Positions 1 to 5,402 of a stretch of DNA of 6,421 bases are shown piece by piece. The notes beneath the pieces were generated by a model. The model ran no database searches and was not told the DNA's origin. It worked only from the letters and a program-made list of their open reading frames with translations. The translations under genes were made by a program, and so were the position numbers. The stretch is from CBDUQI01 sp965369325 (GTDB lineage: Bacteria; Pseudomonadota; Gammaproteobacteria; Steroidobacterales; JBCBZW01). Every line of letters begins with the position of its first letter. Positions within the stretch are counted from its first letter, which is position 1. The stretch lies in the NCBI GenBank assembly GCA_965369325.1, contig CBDUQI010000279.1:1-6421 (forward strand), in the 5' to 3' direction.

Positions 1-1859
1 TCCAGCCAGCGGCGCCGGTCGGCAGCGCGCTTTTTGGCCAGCAGCATGTCCATAAGCTCATCGGCGTGGTCTTTGCCCTCGACGGTTAGCTGCGCCAGGC
101 GCCGGGTTTCCGGGGCCATAGTGGTCTCGCGCAACTGCGAGGGGCTCATCTCGCCCAGCCCCTTAAAGCGGGTGACGGAGACTTTGCCTTTGAGTTTGTC
201 GGTTTTGATTCGCTCCAGACGCGCATCGCGTTCGGCCTCATCCAGCGCGTAGAACACCTGCTTGCCCACGTCGATACGGAACAACGGCGGCATCGCGACA
301 TACACATGCCCATCCATGACCAACTGGCGAAAGTGGCGCAGGAACAGGGCGCAAATCAACGTCGCGATGTGCTGACCGTCGGAGTCCGCGTCGGCCAAAA
401 TGCACACGCGCGCGTAGCGCAGGCCCTTAAGATCGCGCGAGCCTGGCTCGATGCCCACAGCCACCGCGATGTCGTGCACCGTCTGGCTGGCCAACACTTG
501 CGAGGGCTCTACCTCCCAGGTGTTCAGAATTTTCCCGCGCAACGGCAGGATCGCCTGGAAGTCGCGCCCGCGCGCCTGCTTGGCAGAGCCGCCGGCCGAA
601 TCGCCCTCCACCAAAAATAACTCGGTACGGGTCGCGTCTTGGCTGGCACAGTCAGCCAGCTTGCCGGGCAAGGCAGGGCCCGCCACCACCCGCTTGCGCA
701 CAACTTTGCGCCCAGCCTTCAAGCGGCTCTGCGCGGCGTCGATGGCCAACTGGGCGATTTGCTCGCCGGTCTCTGGATGCTGATTCAGCCACAGGGCAAA
801 GGCATCTTTACTGGCAGTGGATACAAACGCGGCGCTCTCTCGCGAGCTCAGGCGTTCTTTGGTTTGGCCGGAGAACTGCGGGTCGCGCATCTTCACCGAC
901 AAGACAAACCCCACCTTGTCCCACACATCCTCCGGCGCCAGCTTGACGCCGCGCGGCAGCAATGAGCGGAAGTCGACAAACTCCCGCATGGCCTCGGTCA
1001 TGCCCATGCGCAGGCCATTCACGTGGGTGCCGCCCTGCGGCGTGGGAATAAGGTTCACGTAGCTTTCGGCCACCTGCTCCCCACCTTCGGGTAACCACAA
1101 CAGGGCCCAGTGGGCCTGCTCGTTCTGGGTCTCAAGGTGACCCACGAAGGGCGCGGCCGGGATACTCGCTGCATCGCCTACCGCATCCATCAGGTATTGC
1201 GGCAAGCCGTCCTCGTACTGCCACTCAAACTTCTCATTGCTCTTCTCTACCCGCAGGCGCACCAGCAGCCCCGGGCACAGCACCGCCTTGGCGCGCAACA
1301 GATGCTGCAGGCGTCGAATGGAGAAGTTGGGGGAATCGAAATACTTAGCATCGGGCCAGAAGCGCAGGCTGGTACCGGTGTTGGCCTTGCCCACTTTGCC
1401 CACCACCTTCAATTTGGTTTTGCGCTCACCCCCGGCGAAGGCCATCTGATGCTCTTTGCCATCGCGACGGATAGTGACATCCAGCCGCGTGGACAGCGCA
1501 TTAACCACCGATACGCCCACCCCGTGCAGGCCGCCGGAAAACGTATAGGTGTTGTCAGAGAACTTACCGCCGGCATGCAAACGGGTCAGAATGAGCTCGA
1601 CGCCGGGAATCTTCTCCTCCGGGTGCAGATCGACCGGCATGCCGCGACCGTCGTCGATGACCTCCAGCGAGCCATCTTTGTACACCACCACGTCAAGCTT
1701 CTTGCCGTGGCCGGCCAGCGCCTCATCGATGCTGTTATCGATCACCTCGCGCGCCATATGATCGGGGCGGGCGGTGTCGGTGTACATACCCGGGCGCTTG
1801 CGGACGGGGTCCAGCCCGGCCAGCACCTCGATGTCGGAGGCGGTATACCCTTTACTCAT
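1..1859 (-). CDS. parE: DNA topoisomerase IV subunit B (ParE), 3' end outside window
   Basis: ParE is the ATPase/TOPRIM subunit of topoisomerase IV. With ParC it unlinks daughter chromosomes and relaxes supercoils in the cytoplasm. The visible 619 codons start MSKGYTASDIEVLAGLDPVR and hold, in order, the GHKL ATPase domain (REVIDNSIDEA with catalytic Glu38; DDGRGMP; GGLHGVG lid), the transducer domain (QGGTHVNGLR), and the TOPRIM domain with EGDSAGG at 418-424 and the metal-binding DADSDG at 490-495. The C-terminal RFKGLGEM and TTMAPETRR segments are also present. ParE rather than GyrB is indicated by the short (about 630 aa) length, by LPGKLADC and by MDMLLAKKRAADRRRWL near the end. Comparison with E. 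coli ParE suggests about 11 residues and the stop lie beyond base 1. The start at 1859 matches the family N terminus, although no strong Shine-Dalgarno is seen. The upstream gene is separated by a terminator, so parE probably has its own promoter. Confidence 0.97.
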   Translation of the reverse strand, partial: MSKGYTASDIEVLAGLDPVRKRPGMYTDTARPDHMAREVIDNSIDEALAGHGKKLDVVVYKDGSLEVIDDGRGMPVDLHPEEKIPGVELILTRLHAGGKFSDNTYTFSGGLHGVGVSVVNALSTRLDVTIRRDGKEHQMAFAGGERKTKLKVVGKVGKANTGTSLRFWPDAKYFDSPNFSIRRLQHLLRAKAVLCPGLLVRLRVEKSNEKFEWQYEDGLPQYLMDAVGDAASIPAAPFVGHLETQNEQAHWALLWLPEGGEQVAESYVNLIPTPQGGTHVNGLRMGMTEAMREFVDFRSLLPRGVKLAPEDVWDKVGFVLSVKMRDPQFSGQTKERLSSRESAAFVSTASKDAFALWLNQHPETGEQIAQLAIDAAQSRLKAGRKVVRKRVVAGPALPGKLADCASQDATRTELFLVEGDSAGGSAKQARGRDFQAILPLRGKILNTWEVEPSQVLASQTVHDIAVAVGIEPGSRDLKGLRYARVCILADADSDGQHIATLICALFLRHFRQLVMDGHVYVAMPPLFRIDVGKQVFYALDEAERDARLERIKTDKLKGKVSVTRFKGLGEMSPSQLRETTMAPETRRLAQLTVEGKDHADELMDMLLAKKRAADRRRWL

Positions 1860-1941
1860 CGTGACTCATTCGGTTTGCGGGGCAATGTGTCGGCAATCAT
1901 GCTGTGTTTTTCATTTTCACGCGGCTGTTCAAGGCGGGCGC

Positions 1942-1950
1942 ATTGTATCA
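1942..1950 (-). promoter_or_regulatory. Candidate extended -10 promoter for parE
   Basis: On the minus strand this reads TGATACAAT, an extended -10 element (TGn followed by TACAAT, 5 of 6 to TATAAT). There is no convincing -35 at 17 bases, which is tolerated by extended -10 promoters. It lies after the terminator of the preceding operon and would give a leader of about 75 bases before the parE ATG. The call rests on sequence alone. Confidence 0.45.
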
Positions 1951-1973
1951 GGTCAACGCGCTGCGGGGCGCAT

Positions 1974-2002
1974 ACAAAAACACCGGCTGATGCCGGCGTT
2001 TT
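1974..2002 (-). terminator. Rho-independent terminator of the rubrerythrin/Fe-S/DUF3501 operon
   Basis: The minus-strand transcript would form a hairpin with stem GCCGGC/GCCGGU (one G-U pair at the base), loop AUCA, flanked by an A-run pairing with the U-run that follows (TTTTTGT). The core CCGGC/GCCGG pairs are at 1983-1987 and 1992-1996. It sits about 100 bases after the DUF3501 stop and before the parE promoter. The plus strand also has a T-run after the stem (1999-2002), so it may work in both directions, with one A-C mismatch in that orientation. Confidence 0.85.
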
Positions 2003-2012
2003 GATTCCATCG

Positions 2013-2099
2013 CTAAGCGTTCATCCCATCCAGATCATTCGGGTTCAGATTGTTTTGCTGAGGATCGTGCCCGTCCGGATTGCAGCCGCGCGGATGACT
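2013..2099 (-). other. In-frame open extension after the DUF3501 stop, with a short repeat
   Basis: The reading frame of the DUF3501 gene continues for 28 sense codons after its TGA and ends at TAG 2013-2015. The extension contains NPDGHDPQQNNLNPNDLD, whose NDLD copies the last residues of the gene (VNDLD). The two DNA copies, ATCCAGATCATTC at 2028-2040 and ATCCAGATCGTTC at 2103-2115 on the plus strand, match at 12 of 13 bases and are 75 bases (25 codons) apart. It could be a remnant of a longer or duplicated C terminus. An open frame this short is also expected by chance in GC-rich DNA. Confidence 0.35.
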
Positions 2100-2693
2100 T
2101 CAATCCAGATCGTTCACCAACTGCCGACGCAGCGCATCAGGCACCGGATCAAGCGCCTCGGTAAGATTCTCATGCGCGATCCCCAGGGCGAAAGCGGCAT
2201 CTTCCTTCACCGCCGCCACCATCTGCGCGGTCAACTCAAAGCGCAGAAAGTGCACTGAGGAGGTTTTCTCATCCGTTGTGCGATCCAGGTCTTCATCGGC
2301 AATCGCCCACACTTTATCGTGCCCCGCTACTTGCACCCAGACCCGATTCTCCACCCCAATCAGCTCGGCCAGGGCCTGCTGACGCTTGGCGGTGTCGGTG
2401 TACTCCAGCATGAAGGTGGCTTTCCAGTTGCTGCCATCCGGAATCAGCGGGTTGTACGCTGCCAGCTCTTCCTCGATACCCGCGCTCTCAAACACACGCT
2501 CGGCGCGCAGCATCTCCTGCACCTGATAGTGCATGGTGAGGTAGTCCTCAAAAATCAGCGTCGCGTGTGGGCCGATGTGCGCGCGGCGCTCCTTCTTGTG
2601 TTCCATCAGCCGGGCCCGGAACGCGTCGCGTTGCTCGGCGTAGGCCTCCAGGCTCATCAAATTGTCACGGGACAGCTTTTGCGATGCCACCAT
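2100..2693 (-). CDS. DUF3501 family protein
   Basis: This 197-residue soluble protein is recognised as a DUF3501 member from LSRDNLMSLEAYAEQR at the N terminus, then GPHATLIFEDYLTMHYQVQE (residues 41-60), AYNPLIPDGSNWKATFMLEY (79-98) and ENRVWVQVAG. The biochemical function of the family is unknown. No signal peptide, membrane segment or cysteine motif is visible. From memory, members usually sit beside rubrerythrin and a GlpC-like iron-sulfur protein, as here, so a role in the same redox process is inferred. The residues Glu49, His55 and Glu60 are suggestive of metal binding but this is speculative. The ATG at 2693 is preceded by GGAG at a short spacing; Met13 is an alternative start that would cut into the conserved N terminus. 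The gene is third in its operon, 61 bases after the iron-sulfur gene; that gap holds a small hairpin (2726-2742). Its length is normal for the family. Confidence 0.9.
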   Translation of the reverse strand: MVASQKLSRDNLMSLEAYAEQRDAFRARLMEHKKERRAHIGPHATLIFEDYLTMHYQVQEMLRAERVFESAGIEEELAAYNPLIPDGSNWKATFMLEYTDTAKRQQALAELIGVENRVWVQVAGHDKVWAIADEDLDRTTDEKTSSVHFLRFELTAQMVAAVKEDAAFALGIAHENLTEALDPVPDALRRQLVNDLD

Positions 2694-2754
2694 ACTCTCC
2701 AGTCTCTGTGATTGGGATTAACCGGCCGCCGGGTGCAGGCGGTGGGTGTCGAAC

Positions 2755-4116
2755 TTATGCATCGCCCAGCCCATAAGCAAGGCGCAGCAAACGCAGCGGA
2801 TGGGTCGGCGGCTGTTGCTGCTCGGCCTCCATCGCGGTCTCAATTTGTCGACCGGCCATCGGGCAATCGCTGGCGTAGTAGTCGCAGTTGGACTGGGTGA
2901 CTTTGCGTGCGACCGGTCGGGCGATCTTCAGCGAGGTCTCGTGATACTCGCTTTTCACTGCATAAGTACCGTCGTGCCCGGAACAACGTTCAATCGACTC
3001 GACGTTGGTTTGCGGAATAAGCGACAGCAGATCGCGCGTCTTCAGACCGATATTCTGCACCCGCAGGTGGCAGGCGACGTGATAGGCCACCGTGCCCAGC
3101 GGCTTTTTGAAGTCGGTGTTTAGTGCGCCGTCCCGATGGCGCAGCATCAGATATTCAAACGGGTCGAAAATGGCCGCTTTCACTTTGGCGACCTGCGGGT
3201 CGTGCGGGAACATCAGCGGGAGCTCCTGCTTGAACATCAGCACACAGGAGGGGATGGGCGAGACGATGTCGTAGCCCTCATCCACCAGGGCGGCCAGCAT
3301 GGGAATGTTCGCCTGTTTCGCCCGCTCCACGGCTTCCAGATCACCCAGCTCCAGTTTTGGCATGCCACAGCACTGCTCTTTCGGGCTCAAGCGAATCTCA
3401 ATGCCATTGTGCTCAAACACGTCCATCAGGTCGGTGCCCAGGTCCGTATCGATGCGGTTGCCGTAGCAGGTATGAAACATGGCCACCCGTCCGCGGGTGT
3501 GCTCGGTCGCGGTCACCTGCGGGGCGGGCGTGGGGCGCGCAGCCACGCGTTTGCGCAGCGATTTGCTCTGATATTGCGGTACCGGCGCGTTGGGATGCAC
3601 GCCCAGCGCCTTCTCCACCATCTTGCGCCCGGTAGCGCTGCGGTTCACCGCGTTGACCACTTGGTTAACCACCGGAATCCCGGCCAGCGAGCCTACCGTG
3701 TCGGTAGCGCTCAGAATCTTGTCGCGTGTACTGGGGCGCCCTTTTTTTAAGCCGACCGCCTTGGCGCGCAGCATCAGGTGCGGGAAATCGACGTTCCATT
3801 CGTGCGGCGGCACATACGGGCATTTGGACATGTAGCACATATCGCACAAATAGCAGTGATCAACCACATCCCAATAGGCCGCTTTAGGGACGCCGTCCAC
3901 CTCCAGCGTCTCGGACTCGTCCACTGCATCGAACAGGGTCGGGAATGAATTGCACAGGCTGAAGCAACGGCGGCAGCCGTGGCAGATATCGAACACCCGC
4001 TCCATCTCCTCGAACAGCGCGCCTTCGTCGTAAAAGGTCTCGGACTTCCAGTCCAGCGGGTGCCGCGTTGGCGCCTCCAGGCTGCCTTCGCGTGGCGTGG
4101 TCTTAGTGTTGCTCAT
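2755..4116 (-). CDS. GlpC/HdrB-like iron-sulfur (CCG-domain) oxidoreductase
   Basis: This 453-residue soluble protein resembles the GlpC and heterodisulfide-reductase-type Fe-S proteins. The N terminus has two ferredoxin-like [4Fe-4S] motifs: Cys45-48-51-55 (CHGCRRCFSLC) and Cys88-91-94-99 (CYLCDMCYMSKCP). A linker follows, then two CCG-type domains: Cys217 with Cys249-Cys250-Gly and Cys291, and Cys349 with Cys378-Ser-Gly, Cys411 and Cys418. The second domain therefore has CSG (CSGHDGTY) instead of CCG. No membrane segment is visible, so it probably passes electrons between soluble partners. Being between rubrerythrin and DUF3501 genes suggests it feeds electrons to the rubrerythrin (inference). 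The start MSNTKTTPREG is chosen because GGAG lies 8 bases upstream; an in-frame ATG 27 codons earlier (4197) adds only low-quality sequence. GlpC itself (glycerol-3-phosphate dehydrogenase subunit) is unlikely because glpA and glpB are absent here. Confidence 0.92.
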   Translation of the reverse strand: MSNTKTTPREGSLEAPTRHPLDWKSETFYDEGALFEEMERVFDICHGCRRCFSLCNSFPTLFDAVDESETLEVDGVPKAAYWDVVDHCYLCDMCYMSKCPYVPPHEWNVDFPHLMLRAKAVGLKKGRPSTRDKILSATDTVGSLAGIPVVNQVVNAVNRSATGRKMVEKALGVHPNAPVPQYQSKSLRKRVAARPTPAPQVTATEHTRGRVAMFHTCYGNRIDTDLGTDLMDVFEHNGIEIRLSPKEQCCGMPKLELGDLEAVERAKQANIPMLAALVDEGYDIVSPIPSCVLMFKQELPLMFPHDPQVAKVKAAIFDPFEYLMLRHRDGALNTDFKKPLGTVAYHVACHLRVQNIGLKTRDLLSLIPQTNVESIERCSGHDGTYAVKSEYHETSLKIARPVARKVTQSNCDYYASDCPMAGRQIETAMEAEQQQPPTHPLRLLRLAYGLGDA

Positions 4117-4364
4117 GCTGGGGGCTCCGAGTTGGCTGGCGGTTCGCTGGCGAGGTACGGCGAGTGGCCGCTGCGAGCGTTTGGCATCCGTCCGCACCCG
4201 CCTGCTGCCACGGCTGGCAGTGCGCCGTGCGGCGGTTACGGTGCCGCCGGGCCCACCAAGTCCGCCGCGAAATCAAAGCGGTAACGGGTGTGCTCATCGC
4301 GCCGAAACCGATGTGCCTGCGCGGGCACACCGGCTCGGAACAAGTGAGCAATTCCCAGCGCAGA
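4117..4364 (-). other. 248-base structured gap between rubrerythrin and Fe-S genes
   Basis: No convincing gene lies here. The minus-strand transcript can form two neighbouring stem-loops: CTGCCA/TGGCAG with a 4-base loop (4205-4220) and CGGCGG/CCGCCG with an 8-base loop (4230-4249). Neither is followed by a U-run, so they are not standard terminators. They could stabilise the upstream rubrerythrin message or reduce transcription into the downstream genes. The rubrerythrin frame stays open for 42 codons after its TAG, to TAA at 4236-4238; it has no cysteines and does not look like rubredoxin. Confidence 0.5.
4125..4128 (-). promoter_or_regulatory. Ribosome binding site fixing the Fe-S protein start
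   Basis: The minus strand reads GGAG followed by CCCCCAGC and then ATG at 4116. The 8-base spacing supports this start over the upstream in-frame ATG at 4197. Confidence 0.65.
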
Positions 4365-4781
4365 CTAGTCCAGGGTATCCAGCGCCTTCTGGAAACGGTT
4401 GGCGTGAGAGCGCTCGGCCTTGGCCAGCGTCTCAAACCAGTCGGCGATCTCATCAAAGCCCTCGTCGCGGGCCGTTTTCGCCATCCCTGGGTACATATCG
4501 GTGTACTCGTGGGTCTCGCCGGCGATGGCGGCTTCCAGATTTAGCGCGGTGCCGCCAATGGGTTTGCCGGTCGCGGGGTCGCCCACGGCTTCCAGGTACT
4601 CCAGGTGACCATGTGCATGCCCGGTCTCGCCTTCAGCGGTAGAGCGGAACACGGCCGCAACGTCGTTGTAGCCTTCCACGTCCGCTTTGGCTGCGAAGTA
4701 GAGGTAACGGCGATTGGCCTGAGACTCACCTGCGAATGCTTCCTTCAGGTTGCCTTCAGTCTTGCTGCCACTCAGCTCCAT
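4365..4781 (-). CDS. Rubrerythrin family protein, diiron domain only
   Basis: Rubrerythrins are ferritin-like diiron proteins that reduce hydrogen peroxide to water in the cytoplasm. This 138-residue protein is a four-helix diiron domain. The ligands expected from Desulfovibrio rubrerythrin are all present: Glu19 (AGESQANRRY), Glu52 and His55 (EGETGHAH), Glu89 and Glu92 (GETHEY), Glu123 and His126 (AERSHANRF). The C-terminal rubredoxin domain with its four cysteines, typical of about 190-residue members, is absent; the protein has no cysteine at all. It must therefore receive electrons from another protein, and the iron-sulfur gene downstream is the obvious candidate (inference). The start at 4781 is fixed by GAGGAG with a 6-base spacing from GGAG and by the family N terminus; an in-frame ATG at 4832 lies further upstream and is not used. 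This is the first gene of the minus-strand operon and has a promoter with a palindromic operator. Confidence 0.95.
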   Translation of the reverse strand: MELSGSKTEGNLKEAFAGESQANRRYLYFAAKADVEGYNDVAAVFRSTAEGETGHAHGHLEYLEAVGDPATGKPIGGTALNLEAAIAGETHEYTDMYPGMAKTARDEGFDEIADWFETLAKAERSHANRFQKALDTLD

Positions 4782-4787
4782 AACTAT

Positions 4788-4793
4788 CTCCTC
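4788..4793 (-). promoter_or_regulatory. Strong ribosome binding site of the rubrerythrin gene
   Basis: The minus strand reads GAGGAG, then ATAGTT, then ATG at 4781. This is the best Shine-Dalgarno in the window and suggests a highly translated protein. It rules out the upstream in-frame ATG at 4832 as the start. Confidence 0.8.
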
Positions 4794-4862
4794 GAGTATT
4801 GAATTGCTCGGATACCACGCCCATGCACGCACAACCCGCGTTTTGCATCGACGGCATACATC

Positions 4863-4891
4863 ATATTAGACTCAGTCTAAACAGGGTGCAA
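4863..4891 (-). promoter_or_regulatory. Candidate promoter of the rubrerythrin operon
   Basis: On the minus strand TTGCAC (4891-4886) is followed after 17 bases by TAATAT (4868-4863). An overlapping alternative -10 is TATGAT (4865-4860, 5 of 6 to consensus) but its spacing to the -35 is 20. Transcription would begin near 4855, giving a leader of about 75 bases. The spacer is occupied by a perfect inverted repeat. Confidence 0.5.
4866..4880. promoter_or_regulatory. 15-bp perfect palindrome, likely operator of the rubrerythrin operon
   Basis: TTAGACT-C-AGTCTAA is a perfect 7-1-7 inverted repeat lying between, and overlapping, the predicted -10 and -35 of the rubrerythrin promoter. That position suits a dimeric repressor. 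The 7-1-7 layout with TTA/TAA ends resembles boxes of Fur-family regulators such as PerR, and peroxide control would suit rubrerythrin. The inner bases differ from the classical PerR box, so the regulator is not identified. No regulator gene is present in the window. Confidence 0.6.
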
Positions 4892-4943
4892 GGCCGCGCT
4901 CCGCCGTTTTGGAACTGGCAGATTGGCCGTGACTCTCCCCTGA

Positions 4944-5153
4944 CGTTGTCGCAGGCGAAGCATCGCGCTGCGGGGCCTGCTCTGTCAACCAAGCGCGCCG
5001 GTCAGAATCAAGGTTTATGCGCGCCTGGGCGCCAGTGGGATCGCGGCCGACGCATTCAAGACGATTGCCGGCGCCACCCCGGTTGCCTATCATGCGGCAC
5101 CTTGGAAGCGCTCAACACTCGCCCGACCACCTCCGGGGGCCGCAAGATCATGA
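4944..5153 (+). pseudogene. Start-less frame resembling an AraC-type regulator C terminus
   Basis: Between an in-frame stop at 4941-4943 and TGA at 5151-5153 this frame is open but has no ATG, GTG or TTG start. From 5013 it reads VYARLGASGIAADAFKTIAG and then ATPVAYHA. The piece FKTIAGATPVAY resembles the FKRxxGxSPxxY end of AraC/XylS-type helix-turn-helix domains. Its TGA overlaps the xseB ATG (ATGA), as for coupled genes. The rest of such a regulator is missing upstream. It may be the decayed tail of a lost gene, or chance in GC-rich DNA. Confidence 0.2.
5065..5093 (+). promoter_or_regulatory. Candidate sigma-70 promoter for xseB-ispA
   Basis: TTGCCG (5065-5070) and TATCAT (5088-5093) are separated by 17 bases. 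The -10 matches consensus at 5 of 6 positions and the -35 at 4 of 6. Transcription would begin about 50 bases before the xseB start. The call rests on sequence alone. Confidence 0.45.
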
Positions 5154-5389
5154 CTGAACCCAAAGATATCCCGCCCAATTTCGAGCAGTCGCTGCTGGAA
5201 CTGGAGACCCTGGTGCAGCAAATGGAACAGGGCAAACTATCGCTGGAAGATACCCTTGAGCGATTCGCGCGCGGCGTCGATCTCACCCGCTCCTGCCGCC
5301 AGGCGTTGGGCGATGCCGAGCAAAAGGTGGATATCCTGCTCAAGCGGGAAGGCGAGGATGAGCCGGTAAACTTCGAGCCGCGCGACTAA
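5150..5389 (+). CDS. xseB: Exodeoxyribonuclease VII small subunit
   Basis: XseB is the small subunit of exonuclease VII, which binds in several copies to XseA and degrades single-stranded DNA in the cytoplasm. The 79-residue length is normal. Recognition rests on the family core: FEQSLLELETLVQQMEQGKL (residues 11-30), then SLEDTLERFARGVDLTR and CRQALGDAEQKVDIL, two helices forming a coiled hairpin. The ATG at 5150 gives the usual N terminus; a G-run about 10 bases upstream may act as a weak ribosome binding site. The frame is open further upstream to an ATG at 4799, but that sequence is not family-like and would cross the divergent promoter region. ispA follows after 13 bases, the common xseB-ispA arrangement, so the two are probably cotranscribed and translationally coupled. 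Confidence 0.95.
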   Translation: MTEPKDIPPNFEQSLLELETLVQQMEQGKLSLEDTLERFARGVDLTRSCRQALGDAEQKVDILLKREGEDEPVNFEPRD

Positions 5390-5402
5390 TCCCGCCGCAC
5401 GT

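Noticed and set aside
1110..2258. A 382-codon open frame on the plus strand, antisense to parE and running across the gap into the DUF3501 gene.
   Set aside because: Its protein has no recognisable motif, and it lies opposite the strongly conserved parE sequence and a clear terminator. Long antisense frames are common opposite GC-rich genes.
2755..4116. Assigning the Fe-S protein as GlpC of anaerobic glycerol-3-phosphate dehydrogenase.
   Set aside because: glpA and glpB are not adjacent, the CCG ligands differ, and the rubrerythrin/DUF3501 context points to another role.
4117..4197. An earlier ATG at 4197 for the Fe-S protein, adding 27 residues.
   Set aside because: The added residues are basic and low in family character, and a GGAG sits correctly before the ATG at 4116.
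4782..4832. An earlier ATG at 4832 for the rubrerythrin.
   Set aside because: GAGGAG at 4788-4793 clearly serves the ATG at 4781, and the extra residues would be unlike rubrerythrins.
4799..5149. A 117-codon N-terminal extension of xseB from an ATG at 4799.
   Set aside because: XseB proteins are about 80 residues, the extension has no known domain, and it crosses the operator and both candidate promoters.
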